NCBI GenBank assembly: GCA_964463485.1
Contig: CAYXDO010000123.1
Span: 1-33,622 of the forward strand
DNA length: 33,622 nucleotides
Direction of reading: 5' to 3'
DNA from: CAYXDO01 sp964463485
GTDB taxonomy: Bacteria > Myxococcota > Kuafuiibacteriia > Kuafuiibacteriales > Kuafuiibacteriaceae
Each line of letters begins with the position of its first letter. The first letter of the stretch is position 1. Position numbers and translations under genes: made by a program. The notes beneath the pieces were generated by a model. It was given only the letters and a program-made list of their open reading frames with translations. It was not told the DNA's origin and searched no databases. This document shows, piece after piece, positions 23,074-33,495 of the stretch.

Positions 23074-24762
23074 TCAGAGCTCCCCGATACCCCCGCGATA
23101 CGTAAGTCGAACCGCGATGAACGACGAGTCGGAGGCGTCTCCGTTCTCGTCTTCGAGCGCGTCCCCCGGAAAGAGATAAGCGCCCTCGACGTCCACATCG
23201 AAGCCGTCGACTGGGCGCCACGTGAGCCCGAGGTCGAGCTCGGTGCCCCAGTAACTTCCGGGCTTGCCGCCGTTGAAGCTCAACAGGTCGTCTTCGATAT
23301 CCTGTCCGTCCTTCGCCAACGTGCTCTGCACCGGATCGACCGTTCGCCGCTCGGCGAACGCCAACATCACGCCCGCTCGTAGCGAAAGGGACGGAAACGG
23401 GTGCGCGACGAGCTGAGGAAACAGCACCCACGCATTCGTGAGCCCGCCTCGGGTGTCGACCTCACTCACCGCCACCGTCGGCGGACTCAGCGCCGAGAGG
23501 TTGACCACGCCCATGCGCGCCGACCTCGCCGTCGCATAACCGAGCACGTGCTCGAACAGATGCAGCCCGACGTTCGTGTCCTGCGTGAACGTGAGCTGGT
23601 CGAGGCTCGAGCCGTTCGACGGATCGTCGTCCCCCGAGGCGTAGGCGAGCTCCATGATGAGCTCCACGTTCGACAACAACCACGCGAGCTCCACGAAGCC
23701 TCCAAATCCTTTGAAGGCCTGTCTCTCGGTCGCGCCCGCCTGCTCGTTCAAGAGCTTCAAGCTCTCGCCGATCTCGGTCGTGCCTCCGAACATCTGAACG
23801 TGTTGCGCGGACACGCGAAACCGATCGGTGTGCCACTCGAGGTACGGCGTCAAAGCCAAGAGATCGGTGTCGAAACGTTCTCCGAACCGATACGACGCGA
23901 TCAAACCGCCTTTGAGCCGCTCGGTCTTGGCCCCGAAGGCTTCGAGCTGATCGTCGGCCACGTACAAGCTCACTGCGATCTGCGTCAGATCGTCGGATGG
24001 CGAGCCGCCCCCGCTGACCGGCAGCGCGTAGAGAAAGCCTCCGAACAATCCGTGGGTCTGGCTCTCATCGACGGGCTCCCCGGCCATCGCGGCAGGTATC
24101 GCCGAGAGCTTCGTGCCGAACACGACGCCGTCGAGAGTGTCGATGGTCCGAGCGACACCCCAACGATTCGAGCTCCCCCCATCGTTCACGAACACGCCGC
24201 GCCCCTCTCCAAGGGGCTGTCGTCCCGCGCGCAAGAGCCCGAATGGAAGCAGCGCCTCGCCGTAGGCCGCGCGGACGACCAGGGGATCGGCCGGCGCCAA
24301 TACGAGGCCGTAGTTGTCGCGGTCGAGCGACGATCCCGCGGGATCGAGCCGGTCCACCTCCAGCCGCGTGAGGTTCGGGTTCTTGGTCCCCACGAAGCTC
24401 CCGCGATTCTTCTCCGGCTGGCCGGAGAACGACCCGTTGTCCCCGAAGAGCACCCCATCCAATAGATCCGCGATCAATCGAAACTTCACGCGAGCGCCCA
24501 ACCGAACCGAGCCATCGAGGCGCAGACGTTGATCGAGGATCCGAACCTGCTCCGCCGTCAAATCATTGAGGGACAAAGGCGTGCTGGTCTCGTAGCCCAC
24601 GCGATACTCCAAATCGAGCCGTCCCCCGACCTCCGACCGGGCGGTCGGAGCTTCGACGCGCTCCGGCTCGGCCGAGGTCGAAGAGCGCGTAGCCGTACCC
24701 ACGAGGTGCTCGGTCTGCGGAGACCCACCGACCAAGAGGCTCGCGATCAACGCGGAGAACAT
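23074..24762 (-). CDS. Outer-membrane beta-barrel (porin-like) protein
   Basis: A 562-residue protein with an ATG start at 24762 and a short signal peptide (MFSALIASLLVGGS). The mature part consists of alternating strands typical of a large barrel: RLDLEYRVGY, KFRLIADLLDGVLFG, GLIASYRFGERF, FGGFVELAWLLSNVELIMEL and a final strand FIAVRLTYRGG. It carries no plug or TonB box that I can see. Its size and style recall alginate-export or OprP-like barrels, but the exact family is not clear. It is on the same strand and upstream of the LpqY-like importer with 391 bp between, so a role in letting the sugar cross the outer membrane is possible. It is divergent from alanine racemase with 96 bp between starts. 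Confidence 0.75.
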   Translation of the reverse strand: MFSALIASLLVGGSPQTEHLVGTATRSSTSAEPERVEAPTARSEVGGRLDLEYRVGYETSTPLSLNDLTAEQVRILDQRLRLDGSVRLGARVKFRLIADLLDGVLFGDNGSFSGQPEKNRGSFVGTKNPNLTRLEVDRLDPAGSSLDRDNYGLVLAPADPLVVRAAYGEALLPFGLLRAGRQPLGEGRGVFVNDGGSSNRWGVARTIDTLDGVVFGTKLSAIPAAMAGEPVDESQTHGLFGGFLYALPVSGGGSPSDDLTQIAVSLYVADDQLEAFGAKTERLKGGLIASYRFGERFDTDLLALTPYLEWHTDRFRVSAQHVQMFGGTTEIGESLKLLNEQAGATERQAFKGFGGFVELAWLLSNVELIMELAYASGDDDPSNGSSLDQLTFTQDTNVGLHLFEHVLGYATARSARMGVVNLSALSPPTVAVSEVDTRGGLTNAWVLFPQLVAHPFPSLSLRAGVMLAFAERRTVDPVQSTLAKDGQDIEDDLLSFNGGKPGSYWGTELDLGLTWRPVDGFDVDVEGAYLFPGDALEDENGDASDSSFIAVRLTYRGGIGEL

Positions 24763-24858
24763 CCCTGCGGCGCTACACGAAATCCGAACTCATGGAAACA
24801 GGCCGCGCGCCAACGCTGTTGCCATGGCCACTCCACCGGTGTGGGCTGGGTGCTCCCG

Positions 24859-26037
24859 ATGCTCGAACAAGTTCTCGAAGACCGGACCATCACGCTCCGG
24901 CCCACGACGGCCTTCGTGGCGCTCGACGCGCTTCGCGCCAACCTCCGTGCGATCCGTGCTCGGGTCGGCGATCGCGTACGCATCATGGCCGTGGTCAAAG
25001 CCAACGCCTACGGCCACGGCCTGATCAGAACGGCCCGGGAGCTCCTCGTCGCGGGCGCCGACGAGCTCGGCGTGGCATTTCTCGAAGAAGGGATCGCGCT
25101 ACGCCGAGCCGGCGTCACCGCGCCGATTCTGGTCTTGGGCGGGATCATCGGGCGCCAAGTGACCCACTACCTCGAGCACGATCTCGCCATCACCGCCGCG
25201 TCGCCCTTCAAGCTCCGTCAAATCGAAGAGATCGCGGCGGCCCGAGGCGTTCGCGCCAAGGTCCACCTGAAAATCGACACCGGCATGGAGCGAATCGGAA
25301 TTCACTGGGATCATGCAGACGCGCTCTTCTCAGCCGCCGCGGAAGCTCGATTCTCGGACGTGCTCGGTGTGTTCTCGCACTTTTCCACGTCGGACGAGGC
25401 CGACCCTACTCACACCCGAATTCAGCTCGAGCGATTCCTCGAGGCCACGAGCTGGTTCTCGAGGAACTCACTGCCCACCCCACCCCTGCACATCGCAAAC
25501 TCTGGCGCGATCCTCCAACACCCCGACACCTTCTTCGAGATGGTTCGGCCCGGAGCGCTGCTCTACGGCTTCTATCCCTCCGAGGAAGTCCGCCGAACCG
25601 TCGAGGTTCGCCCGGCGCTCTCGTTGGTGACCCGAGTGGTATTCTTCAAGGTCGTCCGGCCGAACGACCCCGTGGGTTACGGAAGAAAGTTTCGACCGGC
25701 ACGCGCGACTCGCGTGGTGACGCTCCCGGTCGGCTATGGCGACGGGTACTCTCGCGCTCTGGGCGGCCGGGCCTCCGTCCTGCTCGGTGGGCATCGCTAC
25801 CCAGCCGTCGGGTCGGTGACCATGGACGCGATCATGGTCGACGTCGGCTCGGGCTCGGCGTACGTCGGCGACGAGGCCGTACTCATAGGACGTCAGGGGA
25901 GCGAAGAAATCACCGCGGAGGAGCTCGCGGGGCTGATCGGCACGATCCCATACGAAGTGCTGACCTCGATCGGCGCGAGGGTGCCGCGAGTCTACCTCGA
26001 GCCCGGCGAGGAGCGCTCCAAATACCTGTCCGACTAA
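24859..26037 (+). CDS. alr: Alanine racemase
   Basis: A 392-residue PLP enzyme from ATG 24859 that makes D-alanine for peptidoglycan. In-frame GTG codons at 24841 and 24850 are possible earlier starts; the much longer open frame upstream is antisense to the barrel gene and not coding. The PLP lysine is Lys48 in AVVKANAYGHG. KVHLKIDTGMERIGI is the conserved TIM-barrel segment, and VGYGRKF carries the second catalytic base, Tyr, of the other subunit. LPVGYGDGYSRALGG, SVTMDAIMVDVG and IPYEVLTSIGARVPRVY complete the family pattern. The length fits the family. The penicillin-binding enzyme at 15666 works on the same cell-wall residue but is not linked in operon. Confidence 0.95.
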   Translation: MLEQVLEDRTITLRPTTAFVALDALRANLRAIRARVGDRVRIMAVVKANAYGHGLIRTARELLVAGADELGVAFLEEGIALRRAGVTAPILVLGGIIGRQVTHYLEHDLAITAASPFKLRQIEEIAAARGVRAKVHLKIDTGMERIGIHWDHADALFSAAAEARFSDVLGVFSHFSTSDEADPTHTRIQLERFLEATSWFSRNSLPTPPLHIANSGAILQHPDTFFEMVRPGALLYGFYPSEEVRRTVEVRPALSLVTRVVFFKVVRPNDPVGYGRKFRPARATRVVTLPVGYGDGYSRALGGRASVLLGGHRYPAVGSVTMDAIMVDVGSGSAYVGDEAVLIGRQGSEEITAEELAGLIGTIPYEVLTSIGARVPRVYLEPGEERSKYLSD

Positions 26038-26360
26038 CTCACTCCGCTCGGCTGTCGAGCCGCAATCGCCGCTGAGCGATGGATTTGCCCATCATCCAGC
26101 CCATCACCCCAGGACGTCCCGGCCGACCCGCGCTGGCTGAGTTTCCCCGCCTCTGGCGGTCGAGGCGATGGCGCCTGCTGCTCCTGCACTCCACGCAACG
26201 GGTTGCCGGCGCGGAGTCGTTCATGGAAAACGGCGATGGTGTTGCGTCACGCTCCTGCCGCGCGAGGCACTCGATCGCGCACAAAGGCCTCTCCGACTCC
26301 TTCGGCGTTTCGATACCCCTAGGCTGGTCCTCGCGAGCCCGAAGATGTGACAATGCAGGG
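26038..26360. other. Intergenic region after alanine racemase
   Basis: About 320 bp without a convincing gene. Two small hairpins follow the alr stop: CGGCT(GTCG)AGCCG at 26047-26060 and ATCGC(CGCTGA)GCGAT at about 26067-26082; neither has a T-run. I compared both strands with the cores of RNase P RNA, tmRNA and signal-recognition RNA and saw no match. A purine-rich GCAGGG precedes the next gene at 26361. Confidence 0.6.
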
Positions 26361-28103
26361 ATGGCGCGATTCGAGCTTGCGGTTCTCCTCGCGCTTTCGG
26401 GCTGCGCGCCGAGGCTGAGTATCGAGATGGACGTCCCCGCGGACGTCGACTTCATCGGCGTCCTCTTCGAGCTCGAAGGTCGGGTCGTGTCCGGATCCGC
26501 ACTCGTACCCAAGACACGCTTCCTCGATTTTCCCGGCGGCGTCGACGAGATCGATGCCGTGCGCGTCGTCGGCTTCCCCGCCGGCGTGCTCCCGAGCTTC
26601 GATCCAGAGCGCTCGAGTCAACCCATCCGATTGCCTCGGCCCGAAGACTACTCGTTCACGCCCACCTTTGCCGCCCGCGGCCCCGTCGAGTCCGGACTCG
26701 TACGGCCGACACCGGTCACCCCCGAACCCATCTCCGCGGACTGGGCTCCCAACTGCCCAAAGCTCGTCGACGTTGGGACGCTGGTGGCAGACCTGAGTTG
26801 CGCCGCGACCCGATGCGCACCCGAAGCGAGCCTCTTCGGCTGCGACCTCCTCGTCGACATGAGTCCTTGTGCGCTCGGTCAGCTCTCGGCGAAGGTCAGG
26901 CCCGACGGAACGCTCGAGGTGAGCGAGTCGGTCCTGGGTGGGTGCGACCTTGCCGAGGCGCCCGGAGGTGTGGACCTCGCCATCTCGTGCCGAGAGGCGA
27001 CCCGCACCTGCTCGCTTCGATTCCTGAAGCCACCCTTCCCCGCCGACCTCGGAGAGTCCGTGGACTCGATCGCGCATGTCGAAGGGCCCCCAGGCTCCTC
27101 GGGCCAGGACCACGGCCCCTTCGACGTGGGATATTTTGGGGGCGCCGTCGAGCTCGACTCCGAAATCATCGTCTCTACGTTCCAGACTTTCCAGAGCGGG
27201 CGGGCCTGCCTTCTGGATGCGCCCTCGATCTTGTGGTTCTTCGATCGCCAATCGTTGAGCCTGACTCGCACCGCGACCGCTCCGCCCTGTCTGCAGGGCC
27301 TCTCGATCGATCCGAATCACCCCCAATTCCTCGCGACCTTCGGCACGCGCGCTGCTGGAATTTCACTCGGACGCTTCGACGAAAACGCCCGGCTCGTCTC
27401 CAGCATCCCCATACCCTCCGAGCTCGGCGAATTCAGGGATCTGCTCTTGCTTCCCAGCCAGGACCCAGCTCGACCCAACATCGTCCTCGGCACGGACGAC
27501 GATGACGACGGATTCATCGCGGCATTTCGAGGTACTCAGGAGCTCGCATACACCGTTGGACCCATGGGCGAGATGATTGCGCTCGCAAGAGGGGCCTCGC
27601 CGAGCTCGGTCGGTATCACCGCCGGGGGTGCGTTCGAAGTGGTCGCGATCGAGCCGACCGGGTCGACGCGGTCGCTGATCGTTCCCATCGGAGCGCTCTG
27701 CGCCGTCTCGGGCGTCAAGATCGTCGACACCGTCTACGACCCTCCCTCCCAGCGGTGGGTAGCGATCAGCCGCCACGAAGCGCAGGACGCGCACTCGTTC
27801 GGCGCCTCGAGCGGTTGTGAGTCCGCGTATGTGGTGGGCGAGGCCGGGGAGCCGATCTCCATGATCCCCTGGCCCGGTCGACCAGAGCTCCTCGCGGTCG
27901 CGCTGGCCTTGCCCGACGGCAACGCAGCCATGGCTCGCTACTCGATCACGCAGGCTCGCTTCCTCCCGGGCCTCGCCCACATCGGCCGCGGATCTCCGGG
28001 TCTCCTGCTGTCGCTCCACCGCGAAGACCCGAATGTCGCGGACTTCCTGGTCGGCATGGATGAAACCGGTGAGCTGCTCCACGTCACCCTCGTCATCCCT
28101 TGA
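26361..28103 (+). CDS. Large uncharacterised lipoprotein, possible beta-propeller
   Basis: A 580-residue protein from ATG 26361; the frame extends further upstream without protein character. The signal peptide ends at LALSGC (Cys14 anchor). About 200 mature residues hold Cys-rich segments (CAATRCAPEASLFGCDL, CREATRTC) and the next 350 consist of repeated strand-loop units such as EIIVSTFQTF, SILWFFDRQSLSLT, NIVLGTDDDDDGFIAAFRG and FEVVAIEPTGSTRSLIV, which suggest a beta-propeller. The DDDDDG segment could bind calcium. No named family is recognised. It is the last gene before ftsH, 54 bp away. Surface or outer-membrane location is inferred from the anchor. Confidence 0.75.
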   Translation: MARFELAVLLALSGCAPRLSIEMDVPADVDFIGVLFELEGRVVSGSALVPKTRFLDFPGGVDEIDAVRVVGFPAGVLPSFDPERSSQPIRLPRPEDYSFTPTFAARGPVESGLVRPTPVTPEPISADWAPNCPKLVDVGTLVADLSCAATRCAPEASLFGCDLLVDMSPCALGQLSAKVRPDGTLEVSESVLGGCDLAEAPGGVDLAISCREATRTCSLRFLKPPFPADLGESVDSIAHVEGPPGSSGQDHGPFDVGYFGGAVELDSEIIVSTFQTFQSGRACLLDAPSILWFFDRQSLSLTRTATAPPCLQGLSIDPNHPQFLATFGTRAAGISLGRFDENARLVSSIPIPSELGEFRDLLLLPSQDPARPNIVLGTDDDDDGFIAAFRGTQELAYTVGPMGEMIALARGASPSSVGITAGGAFEVVAIEPTGSTRSLIVPIGALCAVSGVKIVDTVYDPPSQRWVAISRHEAQDAHSFGASSGCESAYVVGEAGEPISMIPWPGRPELLAVALALPDGNAAMARYSITQARFLPGLAHIGRGSPGLLLSLHREDPNVADFLVGMDETGELLHVTLVIP

Positions 28104-28157
28104 CCGATCTCGATCAAACCGATCGACGATAGGCGAGTCGCGACCTATGTTCTCCGC

Positions 28158-29969
<1,812 letters not shown>

Positions 29970-30401
29970 CCGGCTCAGCATGGCCACGGCTCGAACATGC
30001 AAGTCAGTAATGCATCGCTCGTGCCACGAACACCGAGTCGCTCTTTCTCCGGCTCGACTCGCTCCCGCCGGGCGCCCGTGTCGGAATGGGGCCCGGGTAC
30101 TTCGGCGTACCGATTTGGTTTAGAAGATTTGGTTTGAAGGCCCCCTCCGGCTTCCCAACCAGGTAGTCAGCTAGCCGAAGCGCTTCCAGTCGACTCCGTC
30201 GAGTTGTCTCCACGCCGCGCCCGCGCAAGCATGATGCCCGGAAGACGGCATGAAACATCCAGACACCGGCGAGGACTTGCCGCGATATAGTTATGAGCCA
30301 GATGAGAACCCAAAAAAAAGCACCGCTGGGGCGACGCATGGGCAGGCTTTCGACAGGAGAACCGCCCAGGCGCGAAGATCGTCGGCAAATGTCCGTCTGA
30401 C
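29970..30401. other. Intergenic region between ftsH and the ImmA module
   Basis: About 430 bp with no supported gene. Base content is patchy: an A-run (AAAAAAAA near 30309-30318), GATATAGTTATG near 30288-30299, and a direct repeat of GATTTGGTTT at about 30112-30121 and 30127-30136. On the - strand, 30004-30190 reads as protein-like text (LADYLVGKPEGAFKPNLLNQ and after) without a credible start, possibly a gene remnant. The change in composition may mark the edge of acquired DNA. Confidence 0.5.
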
Positions 30402-30692
30402 ATGAGCAACGAGACCGCAGAAGAAGTTCTGAACCGTGGTGTTCCCGTCTTCAGCGACCGTTTTCGCACGGCGCATCCAGCCGAAGTCTATTGCATTCAC
30501 CGTGGGGTCGTCTATCGAGCCATCCCGACGAATCCGGGGCAATCGTATCATGGCTTCCCGGAACTCCCGAAGGCACTGCGGGGATTGAGAAAAGACCTTC
30601 GAAACCGGATCCTCGACCTCGCTCGACAGCTCAACCAAGAGGACGAAGTCCGTGACTGGATCGATGGTGAACCGGAGATCGAGGACGTGTGA
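30402..30692 (+). CDS. Small uncharacterised protein of the ImmA module
   Basis: A 96-residue protein from ATG 30402. It reads as a compact cytosolic protein: AEVYCIHRGVVYRAIPTNPG (beta), SYHGFPELPKAL, then a charged helix RGLRKDLRNRILDLARQLNQ and an acidic end (DGEPEIEDV). No membrane segment or signal is present. The stop overlaps the start of the ImmA-type gene (GTG 30689), so the two form a coupled pair. Size and pairing recall toxin-antitoxin or phage-related modules, where a metallopeptidase of the ImmA/IrrE group acts with a small partner, but I recognise no family. Codon use is less GC-biased than neighbours. Confidence 0.7.
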   Translation: MSNETAEEVLNRGVPVFSDRFRTAHPAEVYCIHRGVVYRAIPTNPGQSYHGFPELPKALRGLRKDLRNRILDLARQLNQEDEVRDWIDGEPEIEDV

Positions 30693-32050
30693 TGGGGCAG
30701 CTGGTTTTCAACTTCGACTTCGACCCAATCGAGTCGGTCGGGACCTCCGCCGAAGTTACCAGCGGACGACTCGAGGTGAAGCTCGCTGGGCTCACGGTTT
30801 GGGACACGAATTGGACCTGGATCGAGCTACTCGAACACCTTGCTCGATATTGGCAGTTTCTCATCTGGGAGGAGTCTCTCCCGAGTGACCTCGAGCTAGA
30901 ACCATTCGCTACTCTCGAGGAACGAGCGCGCCGACGATTTGCTCGGCTACCCGACTCGACCGCGGATGAAATTTCGTTCGACGAATTTCGTCGCACGCAT
31001 GACCTCTCGCGCGCGCTTCAGGGCGCGTGGCTCTCGAGCTTGTGGATCGTGCGGCATGGGGACGGATTTCGCGTGTCGACGTCCACCGTGGACGCGACGC
31101 TGTCCTTCCAGGAATTGCTCGATGAGTTGGAGCGCGTCGCTACGAAGATCCTGGAACGACTCCGGTCGCATTCGGACCGGCGTGTCGAGCTCGTTCGGGA
31201 ACTATGGAATTCCCGAAAAGGGTGGAGCGCGAAGGAGATTGTCTCGGTCGCAACCGGACTGAGCGTCGAATTAATCTCATCGATCGCAGGGGGCGACCTC
31301 GAGAGCTTCTGGGAGCTCGACCGTGAGCATGAGCGGAGCTCGGAGCTGATGGTCGCTGCGCGAATGACGGGCCATCTGAGTTCGCCCGAGCTCGTCAGGC
31401 GAGTACAGGTTGCGATGAGCAGGATTGGGCATTTAGAGGCTCCAGAGCTAGAGAGACTCTCCGCGAGCTACGACGCATCGCCAAGTTTCGAGGGTACTGC
31501 TTACGAAGACGGCTATCGCTCGCACAGTGGCTGCGAGGGGCGCTCAGTTTGGGCACCAGCAAAGTCAGCCCAAAGCGTCTGTTGGAAGCATGGGGCGTCC
31601 CCATAATAGACATAGAAATCGATCATCAGATTGACGCCATCGCATTTTGGGGCCCCCGACACGGTCCGGCTATTCTTCTGAACTCGAATCCGCGCCATCG
31701 GACGAAACAAGGTCGTCGTGCGACCCTCGCCCACGAGATAGGTCATCTCTTGATCGATCGGCAGAGGGCCCTCCCGGTCGCAGAAGTCGTGGGCGGACGA
31801 GTCCCCAAACAGGTCGAGAGTCGAGCCAGGTCGAGCCAGGTCGTTCGCTGCCGAACTCTTGCTCCCAAGAGCGGTCGCGCAAGCAGTTACCGAAGAGCAT
31901 GGAGTAAGTCTCGCGTTCGAAGTGCTTCGTGCGAAATACGTAACGAGCCGCGAGTTGACGGCGTGGCAGGTCCTTAATTCTGACGTTCAAATGACGCCGT
32001 CAGAGAGGCAGTATCTGAATCATTTCGTGCGTGTTGATCCCCTACGTTAA
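30689..32050 (+). pseudogene. ImmA/IrrE-type metallopeptidase gene broken by two frameshifts
   Basis: Three frames joined give one protein. Frame 1 (GTG 30689 or ATG 30692 to about 31519) holds an N-terminal domain beginning GQLVFNFDFDPIE and ends sensibly at YEDGYR. Frame 2 then continues LAQWLRGALSLGTSKVSPKR with the zinc motif ATLAHEIGHLLIDRQ (HEIGH) to VESRARS at about 31830. Frame 3 resumes FAAELLLPRAVAQAV to the stop at 32048-32050. The breaks are one missing base after 31519 (CGCTCGC where CGCCTCGC is expected) and a 10-bp duplication at 31821-31840. Corrected, the gene would code for 450 residues. ImmA/IrrE enzymes cleave repressors. Clustered ATA codons near 31605-31620 and a TTA codon near 31270 are unlike the neighbours. 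Sequencing error is the alternative. Confidence 0.85.
31821..31840. repeat. 10-bp tandem duplication causing a frameshift
   Basis: TCGAGCCAGG occurs twice in a row (31821-31830 and 31831-31840), followed by TCG. Removing one copy restores the reading frame from ESRARS straight into FAAELLLP, the conserved helix that follows HExxH in this family. Such short duplications arise by replication slippage and can revert. Confidence 0.95.
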
Positions 32051-32163
32051 GTGAAGTCGGGGGATGGCTACGTCCGCAGTCTTGCTCTTCGCGTTTGGTC
32101 GTCAGGCACGAGCTCGTCCGCACGCGACAAGCGGCTGCTCTGAGCTGTCGGCCGCGTTTTGGA

Positions 32164-33495
32164 TCAGTCATTCGGTCTTGGCTGCTGGAGCACGCGAATC
32201 ACCTTCTCGGGTTCCATGGTGAACGGCCAGGCGCGCATGAAATCGACTCGTCCCACTAGCCCCGAGAGCCCGAGCGCTCCCGACGAGAAGGGGCACTCCG
32301 AGCACATCCCCACTTGGAGCGGAGAGTCTGGCGTCGGATTGATCTTCCTTCGAGGAAGCGGGTCCAACTCTTGGCCACCCGTGATGTTCAGCAGCGTCGC
32401 CACGTCGTGTGCCGCGAGCTGAACGCCGAACGTCGGGGAACCTACTCCAGCAAACAAACGCGAGCCATCATAATACAAACACGCCTGAGTCCACTCGCCC
32501 TCCTTGACTCTCAGCAAGTCGGCGCCGACGACCAGGGGGTCCGGCCGAGTGGTACCGTCGTCCGACGCCTGGAAGAGACTCGCGCGGAAATAGGTTCGCC
32601 GATTCGCTCCCTCCGTGGCGAACCAGGCCGCGTAGCTCGATTTCGCAAAAAGGTCTTCGAGTGGCCCTCGTGTTCCCTTGCCGAACAGAGTTCGCGTGCC
32701 GATGCCGCTCGGCGTGTTCCCCAACAGAACATGAGCGCAGACAACCAACGCCTCTCCACTCAGGAACGGCGCGCCGTCCTCGGAGGGCCTTCCGTCGGGG
32801 ATCTTCGCTCCTTGGGTGTTCGAGTTGATCGTGGCGGCCCCGTCCTCTTCCCAGCCGAGCGAGCCGTCGCCGTGGAGGGGAAGGACGCGGGCGACCTCAG
32901 GGACCAGCGGAAATCGGTCCGACGGCGGCTTGTCGAAAGGCCAAAGCAGCAAGCTCCCGAACTCGAACTCGGCCGCTACCCGCAGCGAGCCTCGAGACTC
33001 CAGGCTGCATCGATAGCTACCACGGCAGTCCTCACCCCACCGAACGAACCCCGAAAGGTACTCACTTCCAGGGTCCGTTCGGACCGAGGAACACGGAACC
33101 ACGTCGATGAGTTTGCCCTTCGGCACGCAAATGTCGCACCGATCCGTCGAGCACTCCGCGAGAAAATTGTCCGGCTGTTGCACCGTCGGAAGACACAGGC
33201 CTTGCTCGTCGGCGAAGCGAGCGCCCACCCTCTCGAAAAGATTCTCGTACACGAGCAGTCGCTCTCCACCCGGTTGAACGCCCATCGGCACGCCCACTTC
33301 GAGCCGCCCTTCGAAGCGAACGGCGTCGGGGCCGCACTTATCGTCACCGGTATCAGGCGGAAATCCAGTGTCGATCGCCTTCCCAGAGTCCGCCAGCCCA
33401 GCGTCCTTCGTGACCGAGCCGTCGAGGGCGTCGGTCCCGAGCGACATCGCACACCCGGTCACCGTCAACCCGATCAATCCAAACGTGGTCCGCAC
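32164..33495 (-). CDS. Lipoprotein with probable LamG-like C-terminal domain
   Basis: A 443-residue protein from GTG 33495. The signal peptide FGLIGLTVTGC carries a good lipobox with Cys15. A low-complexity Asp/Gly/Thr linker (SLGTDALDGSVTKDAGLADS) leads to a Cys-rich part at about 95-165 (AECSTDRCDICVPKG, CRGSYRCSLESRG). The C-terminal 210 residues resemble a concanavalin/LamG jelly-roll: GEALVVCAHVLLG, EWTQACLYYDGSRLFAGVGS and GLVGRVDFMRAWPFTMEPEKV, where a domain of this type usually ends. Such domains bind sugars or proteins at the cell surface. The fold call is from pattern only. The 127 bp between its start and the window end contains no supported gene; a + strand ATG at 33597 opens a frame that leaves the window. 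Confidence 0.75.
   Translation of the reverse strand: MRTTFGLIGLTVTGCAMSLGTDALDGSVTKDAGLADSGKAIDTGFPPDTGDDKCGPDAVRFEGRLEVGVPMGVQPGGERLLVYENLFERVGARFADEQGLCLPTVQQPDNFLAECSTDRCDICVPKGKLIDVVPCSSVRTDPGSEYLSGFVRWGEDCRGSYRCSLESRGSLRVAAEFEFGSLLLWPFDKPPSDRFPLVPEVARVLPLHGDGSLGWEEDGAATINSNTQGAKIPDGRPSEDGAPFLSGEALVVCAHVLLGNTPSGIGTRTLFGKGTRGPLEDLFAKSSYAAWFATEGANRRTYFRASLFQASDDGTTRPDPLVVGADLLRVKEGEWTQACLYYDGSRLFAGVGSPTFGVQLAAHDVATLLNITGGQELDPLPRRKINPTPDSPLQVGMCSECPFSSGALGLSGLVGRVDFMRAWPFTMEPEKVIRVLQQPRPND

Noticed and set aside
22540..23382. + strand open frame with protein-like text around 22840-22990
   Set aside because: No credible start, overlaps the signal-peptide end of the LpqY-like gene and the 3' end of the barrel gene in antisense, and crosses array D.
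26038..26360. Possible structured RNA gene
   Set aside because: Compared by eye with the conserved cores of RNase P RNA, tmRNA and SRP RNA on both strands; no match. Only small hairpins are present.
30004..30339. - strand open frame in the ftsH-ImmA intergenic region
   Set aside because: Part of it looks protein-like, but the start region is Trp/Phe/Arg text over an A-run and no ribosome site is seen; at most a remnant.
31549..31977. Separate 142-codon ImmA gene starting at TTG 31549
   Set aside because: The frame upstream of the TTG continues as LAQWLRGALS, matching what should follow GYR in the previous frame, and its 3' third is out of frame with FAAELLLP; a broken single gene explains all of this better.
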